The position numbers and the translations under genes were made by a program. Below the pieces are notes generated by a model. The model made no database searches. It saw nothing but the letters and a program-made list of their open reading frames with translations, and was not told the DNA's origin. Shown piece by piece: positions 53,336 to 61,227 of a stretch of DNA of 64,000 bases; position 1 is the first letter of the stretch, and the number at the start of each line of letters is the position of its first letter. Source of the stretch: UBA9732 sp963621975 (GTDB lineage Bacteria; Spirochaetota; Spirochaetia; Sphaerochaetales; Sphaerochaetaceae); NCBI GenBank assembly GCA_963621975.1, contig CAVFGI010000001.1:186001-250000 (forward strand), written 5' to 3'.

Positions 53336-53676
53336 TAGAAAACTCCTTCATAGTAGGTAACATTATTACCTGTAACAGACGCCACATCAAAGCGCATCAC
53401 AACGAACCCACAATCATCATAAACCTTATTCAAATAATCAATTGCAGTCAACAGTATTCGCCTCCGCTTTTGTCCATCCACCATGCGTGAAAGCTCCTGA
53501 GGCAGCCATTTCTGGCTGAGCGATTTCACTTCTACAAAGCATAGAATTTCATCCTTGCACGCAATTATATCCACCTCACCTTCTCTACACCGATAATTTC
53601 GTTTCAGCACTTCATAGCCTTGATTTTGTAAATACTGGGTTACAATCTCCTCACACTTTTTTCCTCTTTCATTCAT
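53335..53676 (-). CDS. UPF0102 (YraN) family endonuclease-like protein
   Basis: A 113-aa member of UPF0102, which has a restriction-endonuclease-like fold. The conserved core is RGKKCEEIVTQYLQNQGYEV at the N-terminus and YRCREGEVDIIACKDEILCFVEVK, with E-x-D-x(9-12)-ExK catalytic-like residues (about 32-52). Its function is unclear. It often sits near rnhB and rplS-trmD, as here. It begins the coaD/yraN group. Confidence 0.88.
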   Translation of the reverse strand: MNERGKKCEEIVTQYLQNQGYEVLKRNYRCREGEVDIIACKDEILCFVEVKSLSQKWLPQELSRMVDGQKRRRILLTAIDYLNKVYDDCGFVVMRFDVASVTGNNVTYYEGVF

Positions 53677-53743
53677 ATACTTGTACTCCTTTTGTGGTCT
53701 ATATAAGTAAGTACAAATAAAAAGTAATTTTTATTATGTTTTG

Positions 53744-53776
53744 CAAAAAAAAAGACGGAAGAAAACTCTTCCGCCT
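53744..53776 (-). terminator. Intrinsic terminator after rplS
   Basis: Minus-strand AGGCGGAAGA and TCTTCCGTCT form a 10-bp stem (one G-T pair) with a GTTT loop, followed by nine Ts. It lies 40 nt after the rplS stop and separates the rplS-trmD-ffh group from the yraN-coaD group. Confidence 0.92.
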
Positions 53777-53815
53777 TGAAATTGCATTACGCAAATGTGT
53801 GCAATATATACAAAC

Positions 53816-54175
53816 TCAGATTCCCTTGTGACCACGAATCTGCTCTGGGACCTTAGCTGCCTTACCAACTTTGTCTCTGAGATAATAGAGCTTAGCTCTT
53901 CTAACACGGCCACGTCTTACAACCTCAACTTTTTCAACTCTTGGAGAGTGAAGAGGGAAAATTCTCTCAACACCAACACCATAAGAAAGTTTTCTAACAA
54001 TAAAGGTTCTTCTGATACCAGAATTGTTCTTTGCAATAACAGTTCCTTCGTAAACCTGAACTCTTTCTGTGTTACCTTCAACAATCTTGAAGTAAACCTT
54101 GACAGTATCGCCAACGTGGAAATTCTCGGCGTCCTGCTTCATCTGTTCTTGTTCAATAGCCTTAATTAAGTCCAT
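53816..54175 (-). CDS. rplS: 50S ribosomal protein L19
   Basis: A 119-aa L19 at the 30S-50S interface. NFHVGDTVKVYFKIVEGNTE near residue 17 and RRTFIVRKLSYGVGVERIFP near 60 are typical. The ATG at 54175 is used because AAGGGG lies upstream; a TTG at 54193 is less likely. It is the last gene of the trmD-rplS pair, starting 1 nt after the trmD stop. Confidence 0.96.
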   Translation of the reverse strand: MDLIKAIEQEQMKQDAENFHVGDTVKVYFKIVEGNTERVQVYEGTVIAKNNSGIRRTFIVRKLSYGVGVERIFPLHSPRVEKVEVVRRGRVRRAKLYYLRDKVGKAAKVPEQIRGHKGI

Positions 54176-54176
54176 T

Positions 54177-54920
54177 TTAAACCCCTTGGTCAAATAAATT
54201 CATTTCTTTTAATAACTTACAAGTCTTGTCATCAAGAAGTCCATCCTTGATTGCTTTTTCAAGTAAGTCCGGCCTATTAGACAAAGTCTTTTCTAGCCGT
54301 TTTTGTAGCCTCCACTTCTCTATATTGGCATGATGACCAGACAAAAGAATCTCTGGAACATCCATTCCGCAATAGGATTCTGGTCTAGTGTATTGTGGGT
54401 ATTCCAATAACGGACCAGTGAAGCTCTCCTCGTCAAGCGAGGAATCCGTGATAACTCCATTTATTAGCCTATAAACGGCATCAATTATCACCAGGGTTGC
54501 TACTTCCCCTGAAGAAACTACGTAGTCACCAATGCTAATTTCATCATCCACATATCGGTCTATAATCCGCTGGTCAATACCTTCATAGTGACCACAGATG
54601 AAAACAAGCTCGGGTTCTTGGCTAAGTTCCCTTGCATAGTCTTGCGTCAACCGTTTGCCTGATGGCGATGCATAGACAACACGTTTGTTCATGGCATCAA
54701 CGTCATTCAGTGCTTTGAAGAGCGGTTCAGGTTTAATGACCATACCTGCACCCCCACCAAAGGGTGAATCGTCACACTTGTGATGCTTATCAAGCGCATA
54801 TTCTCGCCAGTCTATTAATTTATAAGTGACCAGCCCAGCCTTGACAGCACGTGCCATGATTGAATTCGTGAAGAATCCTTGGAGCATTTCAGGAAAGAGT
54901 GTTAGGACTTCAATATTCAT
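54177..54920 (-). CDS. trmD: tRNA (guanine37-N1)-methyltransferase
   Basis: A 247-aa SPOUT-type knotted methyltransferase making m1G37. Diagnostic stretches: LTLFPEMLQGFFTNSIMARA at the N-terminus, DDSPFGGGAGMVIKPEPLF near 50, FICGHYEGIDQRIIDRYVDD near 110 and the SAM-binding SIGDYVVSSGEVA near 132. It overlaps rimM by 4 nt. Confidence 0.97.
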   Translation of the reverse strand: MNIEVLTLFPEMLQGFFTNSIMARAVKAGLVTYKLIDWREYALDKHHKCDDSPFGGGAGMVIKPEPLFKALNDVDAMNKRVVYASPSGKRLTQDYARELSQEPELVFICGHYEGIDQRIIDRYVDDEISIGDYVVSSGEVATLVIIDAVYRLINGVITDSSLDEESFTGPLLEYPQYTRPESYCGMDVPEILLSGHHANIEKWRLQKRLEKTLSNRPDLLEKAIKDGLLDDKTCKLLKEMNLFDQGV

Positions 54921-55423
54921 CCTAAGAGTTCCCTTTTCAGAAGTTTAATGGTTCCTTTGTCCAAATCAACATCCGATACAAATATACCTTTCATGTATGG
55001 TACCAGATATTTCTTACCATCTAAGGCAAGTACCTCTAGCAACAATGCTTGAGCGCCTTCAACAGTAGCAACCACTTCTCCAACTTCTTCTTTCTCGTAT
55101 ACAAGCTTCATACCCGGAAGGTCAGCTATGTATACCTCACCTTTGCCTAATTTACTGGCCTGTTCTCTGGGTACCAGAATGTCCCATCCAGAAATAAAGC
55201 GTGCATCCTCAGGACTATCAATTCCCTTAAACTTAACAAGAAGTTCGCCAGAATGATTAAGAACCTGTTCAATCTCCGCTTTTCTGCTTTTGCCCTCACG
55301 TTGAAGTGTTACTTCTTTAAGTGAAAAGAAATGATCAAAGTCATTAGAATAAGGCTTAACCTTTACAAAACCTTTCACACCATGTGGAGCTCTAACAATT
55401 CCGGTTGCAAGGACCTGTTTCAT
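54917..55423 (-). CDS. rimM: Ribosome maturation factor RimM
   Basis: A 168-aa 16S rRNA processing factor binding the 30S head. The N-terminal domain starts KQVLATGIVRAPHGVKGFVK; the C-terminal PRC-barrel has DLPGMKLVYEKEEVGEVV near 105 and LVPYMKGIFVSDVDLDKG near 145. The ATG at 55423 is preferred; a TTG two codons upstream is possible. It lies between khpA and trmD, the standard order. Confidence 0.95.
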   Translation of the reverse strand: MKQVLATGIVRAPHGVKGFVKVKPYSNDFDHFFSLKEVTLQREGKSRKAEIEQVLNHSGELLVKFKGIDSPEDARFISGWDILVPREQASKLGKGEVYIADLPGMKLVYEKEEVGEVVATVEGAQALLLEVLALDGKKYLVPYMKGIFVSDVDLDKGTIKLLKRELLG

Positions 55424-55429
55424 ACCCAA

Positions 55430-55663
55430 TCAGTCCAGAATTTCAAGGCTAGTATGCTTGCCGGTTTTTGTTGTTGTAGCACTAAGAATAGTTCTTAGAG
55501 CCTTAGCAATTCTTCCCTGCTTGCCTATGACCTTGCCCAAATCATCCTGAGAAACTCTAAGTTCAAGTATGGTGGACTTTTCGCCCTCCACAACATTAAC
55601 TTCAACAGCTTCTGGATGGTCAACGAGCGATCTGACGATGTATTCGACCAGTTCCTTTTCCAC
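55430..55663 (-). CDS. khpA: KH-domain RNA-binding protein KhpA
   Basis: A 77-aa protein that is a single KH domain (COG1837). The motif LGKVIGKQGRIAKALRTILS near residue 40 contains GxxG, which contacts RNA. The gene is almost always located between rpsP and rimM, as here. It is thought to act with KhpB in RNA regulation and cell-size control. Confidence 0.94.
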   Translation of the reverse strand: MEKELVEYIVRSLVDHPEAVEVNVVEGEKSTILELRVSQDDLGKVIGKQGRIAKALRTILSATTTKTGKHTSLEILD

Positions 55664-55667
55664 GGGC

Positions 55668-55937
55668 TCAGTCCTTTACAGGAGCTTTAGCTGTGGCTGG
55701 AATTCCCTGTTTTGCCAAAAGCATCTTTACTGTATCGGATGGCTGTGCACCAACACCAATCCAGTAAGCAACTCTCTCAGCATTAATGCTGATTTGGTTC
55801 TCACTCTCTACTGGATGATAGAAACCTATCTCCTCAAGAGGCTTACCCTTGTTTGATTCTCTAGAATCCATAACAACAACTCTGTAGTATGGTCTCTTTT
55901 TTGTACCAAGTCTTTTCAATCTGATACCAACGCTCAC
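55668..55937 (-). CDS. rpsP: 30S ribosomal protein S16
   Basis: An 89-aa S16. It opens with SVGIRLKRLGTKKRPYYRVV, the usual signature, and carries RAYWIGVGAQPSDTVKMLL-like AYWIGVGAQPSDTVKMLL near 57. It begins 20 nt after the ffh stop and precedes khpA. Confidence 0.97.
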   Translation of the reverse strand: MSVGIRLKRLGTKKRPYYRVVVMDSRESNKGKPLEEIGFYHPVESENQISINAERVAYWIGVGAQPSDTVKMLLAKQGIPATAKAPVKD

Positions 55938-55957
55938 GTCAATTCCTCCTACGAATC

Positions 55958-57295
55958 TCAGTTCATCCCCATCTGCTTCATTAAAGCAGCCTGGTATTTT
56001 TTATTTTTAGCGAGCTTTTTCATATTCAGCCGCATCTTTTCAAACTTTTTCAGTAAATGACCAACCTCACCTACTGATGTTCCACTGCCCTTTGCAATTC
56101 TTTTCTTACGAGCCGGACCAATTATATAGATATTTTGTCTTTCTTGGAAGGTCATTGACTGGATTATTGCTTTTTCTTTTCGCAATTCTGCCGTGTTAAC
56201 GTCATCTTCTGATACATTTCCCTTGGCTCCTGGAATCATTTCTATCAATTTTCCAACTCCACCCATCTTTGTCATGTTCTCCAATTGATCTAGGTAGTCC
56301 TGAAGATCAAAAGTGTTTTTGGCCATCTTTTCCTGAAGTTTTTGAGCCTTTTCAATATCATAAGTCTCCTGTGCTTTCTCAACCAAGGAAACAATATCAC
56401 CCATACCCAGGATACGACTTGCCATACGTTCTGGATAGAAAGGTTCAAGGTCCTCCATCTTCTCGCCAACAGCAATGAACTTAATTGGCTTGCCAACAAC
56501 TTCCCTGAGAGAGAGCGCTGCACCACCACGGGTATCGGAATCAAATTTAGTCAGAACAACACCAGAAATACCAACTTTGCTCTCAAATTCTTGAGCAATT
56601 GTCACTGCATTCTGACCAGTCATGGCATCAGCTACAAAAAGCGTCTCATCTGGGTGCAATGCGCGACTAATATCTTGAATCTCTTGCATCATGACGTCAT
56701 CTAGGTGCATACGACCCGATGTATCTACAATCAAAACATCATATTGTTCTCGTTTTGCCTTCTTGAATGCATTGGTAGCTACTTGCACAGCATCCTTTGT
56801 GTCTGTTTCAGCATAGACAGGAACGTCTACTTGCTCTCCAAGAACTTGCAATTGAGTAATTGCAGCCGGTCTAACCAAGTCACAAGCGGCCATCATAACC
56901 CTGCGACCCTGCTTCTTAAGCATCAAAGCCAGCTTTGCACTTGTAGTAGTTTTACCAGAGCCCTGAAGACCCATCATTAGGATAACACTTACAGTATCAG
57001 GCCCTTTAAGTTTTAAAGCTTGATTTTCAGGATCTCCAAGAAGTTGAACCATCTTATCATAGACAACCTTAACAAACTGCTGTCCTGGATCAACTGCCTT
57101 AAGAACCTTATCTCCCAAAGCCTCTTCCAAAGTTCTATTAACAAAACGTCTAACGACTCTAAGATTAACATCAGCGTCCAGTAACGCCATTTTAATTTCT
57201 TCAACGGCATCCTGAACATTTTTTTCACTTATCTTAGATTTGCCCGATATAGAACGTATAATTGATGAAAATTTATCACTTATTGAGTCAAACAT
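55958..57295 (-). CDS. ffh: Ffh, signal recognition particle protein
   Basis: A 445-aa SRP54 GTPase that recognises signal peptides with 4.5S RNA. The N domain is followed by G1 GLQGSGKTTTSAKLA near residue 108, DLVRPAAITQLQVLGEQ near 138, DTSGRMHLDD near 188 and TKFDSDTRGG near 245. The methionine-bearing M domain (about 300-445) ends with NKKYQAALMKQMGMN. It partners with FtsY at 25297. It starts the ffh-rpsP-khpA-rimM-trmD-rplS group. Confidence 0.97.
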   Translation of the reverse strand: MFDSISDKFSSIIRSISGKSKISEKNVQDAVEEIKMALLDADVNLRVVRRFVNRTLEEALGDKVLKAVDPGQQFVKVVYDKMVQLLGDPENQALKLKGPDTVSVILMMGLQGSGKTTTSAKLALMLKKQGRRVMMAACDLVRPAAITQLQVLGEQVDVPVYAETDTKDAVQVATNAFKKAKREQYDVLIVDTSGRMHLDDVMMQEIQDISRALHPDETLFVADAMTGQNAVTIAQEFESKVGISGVVLTKFDSDTRGGAALSLREVVGKPIKFIAVGEKMEDLEPFYPERMASRILGMGDIVSLVEKAQETYDIEKAQKLQEKMAKNTFDLQDYLDQLENMTKMGGVGKLIEMIPGAKGNVSEDDVNTAELRKEKAIIQSMTFQERQNIYIIGPARKKRIAKGSGTSVGEVGHLLKKFEKMRLNMKKLAKNKKYQAALMKQMGMN

Positions 57296-57355
57296 AACTT
57301 ACGAATTATCCATGAATTAACGTATCATGTCAATTTGAAAAACTGACCAAAAAAT

Positions 57356-60157
57356 TTACCCTTTCAACTCATCATAAGTCTTGTCAATGTCCTTGATATC
57401 TTCAAGACGATATCCAATCATCTTAGAAACACCAAGTTCTTGTTGTGTGACACCAAGAAGGCTATTTGAACCCAAAACAGTGTTCTTATTATGAGTAATG
57501 ATAATAAATTGGCTCTTGTCATCAAACTTTTCAAGAACACGCAAGAAAGCACCAATGTTTCTAGCATCAAGAGCTGCATCAATCTCATCCAAAATACAGA
57601 ACGGAGATGGCTTAACCATATATGTAGCAAAGAGTAATGCAACAGCCGTCATAGAGCGTTCACCACCAGAGAGAAGTTGCATATTCAAGAGTTTCTTTCC
57701 AGGCGGTTGAGCAAAGATATCAATACCAGACTCCAAAACATTCTCATCATCAGTAAGTCTCAGTTCAGCCCTACCACCACCAAAAAGGGTGCTATACATC
57801 TCTTGGAAGTTTTCAGCAATTTGTTTATACGTCTGAAGGAACAACTCTTCACTCTGACGCTTAATCTCAGCAATAACTTCTTCAAGATCAGCCTTAGCTT
57901 TGTTTAAGTCTTCCATGTTTTTGCTGTAGAAGTCAAAATTCTTCTTGGCTTCGTTGTATTCATCTTCAGCCATGTAGTTAATATAACCCAAATCTTGAAT
58001 ACGTTTTTTTACAGTATCAAGTTCGTTCTTAATATCATCTACAGCAGCAGTAATCTCGTGATCGTTAAATTCCTTAAGGCTTTTTCCTGTATTATCAAAG
58101 AATTCGGTATATCTATCTTGAATCTGAAGTCCAAGATTACGTACATTTTCAACCGCTGTAGCAATCTCACTAATAAGTTGTTGCCGCCTATTAAACTTTT
58201 CTTGGAATTGCGAATTTTCAGAAGCAATTTTGTTGGACTTTTCTTCAATAGAATTAGATAAAGACCCAATTTCAGTTTTAATGTTTTTAATATCCTCTTG
58301 AGCCTCTACTTTTCTGTTTTTGACATTATCTATCATTTCTAGGACTTCATTTACCTTGTCTTGCTCTGCCTCAAGAGAATGAGAAGCGTCAGAAAAATCA
58401 AATTCCATCTGTTGAAGGCTCTGTCTTAAATCAGAAATAGAATCCTTCAATGCCTTATGCTGAGATCTAAATTGAATCTCATCATCCCTCAAATCTCTTA
58501 AATCCGATTCCTTCAAAATCAGCATTCTGCCAAGACGATCAATCTCAGAATTATATTCTGCAATACGGTTTCTACTATCAGTTTCTTTTGTATAAGATTG
58601 CTCTAAACTTGCATCAAGACCAGCCTTCTTAGCAAGCGTTCCTTGAGGAGACACAAACTCATCCAAGAAAGTTGGAATTGTTCCACTATATTCTTGAAAT
58701 AAGCCCTTTATCTCATCCAATTCAGTAAGCAAACTTTCATCCGCATCATCCAAGGCCTGAGTAAACACCTTTGAGTCAAAATTTACGCTAGAAATTTGCC
58801 TTAAAAAATCAATTCTTTCGCTCAAAATCTTCTTGGCCCGTGAAAGCTCTTCAAACAGTTTCTTCTCTGCCTTTGCTCTAACTACTGAGCTATAACCACT
58901 TCCTTTAATATTTTCTTCCAAACGGTTTGCAATATCATTGGCAAGGTCACTAATCTGCTGAGTAATCTTCACACGCTCTTCAGAAAGACTCTCAATTAGC
59001 TTATTTAGGTCATCTATGTCTAATTGATGTCTAATTTTATCGGCTTGAAGCTTTTCAATTTCTTCAGACGCTTTCTCAATACTTTTCTGTGTTAGCTCAA
59101 TATTCTCTGCAAGAGAGTCCAATTGCGCCAACTTCTCTTCTAGCCTCAAGTTGTCCTTTTCTATTCTATCCCTATACTGTTGAGCCTTAATTTCAGCATC
59201 TTTAGATCTTTGAGAAACTTCAGAGTATCTTTCATTGTAAATCTTAATTTGTGCATCAAAAGAATTTAGACGCTCTTCATTTCTATGAAGAGATTCATAG
59301 AGAACATCTCTTTGATGTCTTAACTCATCCAACTCATCTTGTTGCTTAGTAAGACCTGCTCTAACAGTATCCATTGTAGCATCAATTTGGGCAGCCTCTT
59401 GCTCAAGTTTCTTTTGTTCATCTTCTCTATATTGCTTTAGCTTAGTCAAAGACTGAACATAAGAAAGCTGCAAATCAACTTCCAAAGCTTCTTTCTTTGC
59501 ACTTAACTCTCTATGCTTTAAAACCTTATCAAGTTGACCTTTTCTAGAATTATAGACCTTCTCAGCTTCACGTAAAAGAAGTTCAACTTGAGCCATATTA
59601 TCATCAGTCTTTTGAAGCTTTTTGGCAGCGTCATCGCTCTGCTGTTTAAACTTACTTATTCCAGAGGCCTCCTCAAAAATGTATCGGCGGTCTTCAGGCT
59701 TAAGAGAGAGAATTTGGTCAATCTTTCCCTGTTCAAGAATACTATAGGAAGATTTTCCTACTCCAGTATCCATGAAAAGTTCTTTGACATCTCTAAGAAG
59801 GGCACGTGTACGGTTAATGTAATACTCATTGTCCCCATTGCGGAACATACGACGTTTAATTTCAACTTCTGCAGCATCAATATTGAGAAAATGCTCCTCA
59901 TTATTTAATGTGAGAATAACCTCACACATTGGCATAGGCTTTCTAAAATCTGTTCCATTGAAAATAACATCTTCACGCTTACCTGCTCTAATTGCACTAG
60001 GAGCCTGTGTTCCAAGAACCCATTTGATTGAATCAACAACATTACTCTTTCCGCTCCCGTTTGGGCCTAAAAGAGATGTAATACCATCTGAGAATTCAAA
60101 CTTAGTTCTATCTGCAAACGATTTGAAACCGTATAGTTCAACGGATTTTAAAAACAC
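57356..60157 (-). CDS. smc: SMC chromosome segregation protein, short form
   Basis: A 933-aa SMC ATPase. The N-terminal head has GPNGSGKSNVVDSIKWVLG near residue 32 and the C-terminal head LSGGERSMTAVALLFATYMV and FCILDEIDAALD (about 825-870). Two long coiled coils lie between. The protein is about 250 residues shorter than a typical bacterial SMC (about 1180), and I see no canonical Gly-rich hinge; the middle (about 480-520) has TIPTFLDEFVSPQGTLAKKA instead. Short SMCs are known in spirochaetes. The start is GTG at 60155-60157 with GAGG upstream. No ScpA or ScpB gene is in the window. Confidence 0.92.
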   Translation of the reverse strand: MFLKSVELYGFKSFADRTKFEFSDGITSLLGPNGSGKSNVVDSIKWVLGTQAPSAIRAGKREDVIFNGTDFRKPMPMCEVILTLNNEEHFLNIDAAEVEIKRRMFRNGDNEYYINRTRALLRDVKELFMDTGVGKSSYSILEQGKIDQILSLKPEDRRYIFEEASGISKFKQQSDDAAKKLQKTDDNMAQVELLLREAEKVYNSRKGQLDKVLKHRELSAKKEALEVDLQLSYVQSLTKLKQYREDEQKKLEQEAAQIDATMDTVRAGLTKQQDELDELRHQRDVLYESLHRNEERLNSFDAQIKIYNERYSEVSQRSKDAEIKAQQYRDRIEKDNLRLEEKLAQLDSLAENIELTQKSIEKASEEIEKLQADKIRHQLDIDDLNKLIESLSEERVKITQQISDLANDIANRLEENIKGSGYSSVVRAKAEKKLFEELSRAKKILSERIDFLRQISSVNFDSKVFTQALDDADESLLTELDEIKGLFQEYSGTIPTFLDEFVSPQGTLAKKAGLDASLEQSYTKETDSRNRIAEYNSEIDRLGRMLILKESDLRDLRDDEIQFRSQHKALKDSISDLRQSLQQMEFDFSDASHSLEAEQDKVNEVLEMIDNVKNRKVEAQEDIKNIKTEIGSLSNSIEEKSNKIASENSQFQEKFNRRQQLISEIATAVENVRNLGLQIQDRYTEFFDNTGKSLKEFNDHEITAAVDDIKNELDTVKKRIQDLGYINYMAEDEYNEAKKNFDFYSKNMEDLNKAKADLEEVIAEIKRQSEELFLQTYKQIAENFQEMYSTLFGGGRAELRLTDDENVLESGIDIFAQPPGKKLLNMQLLSGGERSMTAVALLFATYMVKPSPFCILDEIDAALDARNIGAFLRVLEKFDDKSQFIIITHNKNTVLGSNSLLGVTQQELGVSKMIGYRLEDIKDIDKTYDELKG

Positions 60158-60185
60158 AGCTACCTCACAAAAAACATCTAAAGAA

Positions 60186-60214
60186 ATATAGCATAAACAC
60201 AGGTTTTTGTCATT
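60186..60214 (-). promoter_or_regulatory. Sigma-70 promoter for smc
   Basis: Minus-strand ATGACA (60209-60214) and TATATT (60186-60191) with a 17-bp spacer, 29 nt upstream of the smc GTG. It overlaps the start of the divergent tRNA-Gly promoter region by only a few bases. Confidence 0.6.
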
Positions 60215-60221
60215 CGCTACT

Positions 60222-60250
60222 TGACCTTTGCCCTACTAATTGAGTATAAG
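60222..60250 (+). promoter_or_regulatory. Sigma-70 promoter for tRNA-Gly
   Basis: Plus-strand TTGACC (60222-60227) and TATAAG (60245-60250) with a 17-bp spacer, 11 nt upstream of the tRNA 5' end. Both hexamers are one base from consensus. Confidence 0.75.
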
Positions 60251-60261
60251 TATTCGTACGT

Positions 60262-60332
60262 GCGCTTGTGGTATAATGGTATTACCTCAGCCTTCCAAGC
60301 TGAAGAAGCGGGTTCGACTCCCGTCGGGCGCT
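60262..60332 (+). tRNA. tRNA-Gly (anticodon TCC)
   Basis: A 71-nt tRNA. The acceptor arms GCGCTTG and CGGGCGC pair (two G-T), the anticodon loop contains TCC within CAGCCTTCCAAGCTG, and the T-loop is TTCGACT. CCA is not encoded. It has its own promoter and terminator and stands alone between smc and the PUR gene. Confidence 0.96.
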
Positions 60333-60339
60333 TACAAAG

Positions 60340-60374
60340 GACCACGCAAAGAAAAGCGTGGTCTTTTATTTTAT
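60340..60374 (+). terminator. Intrinsic terminator after tRNA-Gly
   Basis: GACCACGC and GCGTGGTC form a perfect 8-bp stem with an 8-nt A-rich loop, followed by TTTTATTTTAT. It separates the tRNA from the PUR gene 21 nt further on; that gene must therefore use its own promoter or read-through. Confidence 0.92.
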
Positions 60375-60394
60375 TACTTATTGCGGGGGATTCT

Positions 60395-60643
60395 ATGGGT
60401 CAACGTGGTGAAGTTTTCTCAACAAAATTTGTAACTAATGACAGAACTTATTTTTTCAATGTCAAAGAAAACTATAAAGGAGATATGTATCTTAATATTG
60501 TAGAGAGTAAAACAACAGCAGACGAAGGCCGTTTCATCCGTCAGAGTATTTTAGTTTATCCAGAAGATCTTGGAGAATTTCTTCGTGAATTTCAAAAGTC
60601 TGTTGACTATATTAAAATGAACGCCAACAAAGACGAAAAATAG
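60395..60643 (+). CDS. PUR-domain nucleic-acid-binding protein (BpuR-like, DUF3276)
   Basis: An 82-aa single PUR-repeat protein. MGQRGEVFSTKFVTNDRTYF and NVKENYKGDMYLNIVESK match the bacterial PUR family, whose best-studied member is BpuR of Borrelia, a DNA- and RNA-binding regulator. GGGGGATT precedes the ATG at 60395; the open frame extends upstream only through the tRNA and is not used. Its stop lies directly against the stop of rnhB on the other strand. The role here is inferred from family. Confidence 0.85.
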   Translation: MGQRGEVFSTKFVTNDRTYFFNVKENYKGDMYLNIVESKTTADEGRFIRQSILVYPEDLGEFLREFQKSVDYIKMNANKDEK

Positions 60644-61222
60644 TTAATATTTAAACGACAGCCTATGAATAGGACATGGGCCAAATTTTCTAAGTAATTC
60701 TTTATGTTGAGGGCATGGATAGCCTTTGTGTTTTTCAAACTTATATTGTGGCCATTTTTTTGCTGCCCTTATCATAAATCTATCTCTAGCATTTTTAGCC
60801 AAAATTGACGCTGCCATAATAGCTGGAATTTTAGAATCCCCTTTAACAATAGCCTGACATAAAATATCAACTTCAGGTATTTTATTACCATCAACTAAAA
60901 GAATGTTAGCAGTTATTTTTTTTTGATTTAATTGAACAAGAACCTTTTCGTAGGCTCTTTTCATAGCCAATAAAGAGGCTTGAAGTATGTTTATTTGATC
61001 AATCTCTTTTGGAGTTGCCCATGCAATTGCCCAAGCAATAGCTTTCTCCTTGATTATAGGCTCTATTTCTAGCCTGCGTTTTTCACTAAGTTTCTTAGAA
61101 TCATTAAGAATCTCAAAAGGAAAATCATTGGGTAAAACCACAGCAGAAGCACAAACGGGACCAGCCAAAGGGCCACGTCCCGCTTCATCTGCACCAATTA
61201 TAATACTCAGTTGTTCATCCAT
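60644..61222 (-). CDS. rnhB: Ribonuclease HII
   Basis: A 192-aa enzyme cutting RNA in RNA/DNA hybrids and misincorporated ribonucleotides. The catalytic motif GADEAGRGPLAGPVCA is near residue 10, LLVDGNKIPEVD near 108 and KGDSKIPAIMAASILAKNAR near 128, giving the acidic residues of the active site. It starts 5 nt after the arcC stop. Confidence 0.96.
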   Translation of the reverse strand: MDEQLSIIIGADEAGRGPLAGPVCASAVVLPNDFPFEILNDSKKLSEKRRLEIEPIIKEKAIAWAIAWATPKEIDQINILQASLLAMKRAYEKVLVQLNQKKITANILLVDGNKIPEVDILCQAIVKGDSKIPAIMAASILAKNARDRFMIRAAKKWPQYKFEKHKGYPCPQHKELLRKFGPCPIHRLSFKY

Positions 61223-61227
61223 AAAAC

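Noticed and set aside
60221..60394. N-terminal extension of the PUR protein through the tRNA-Gly gene
   Set aside because: It would translate a tRNA and a terminator; the ATG at 60395 has a good ribosome site and the family start.
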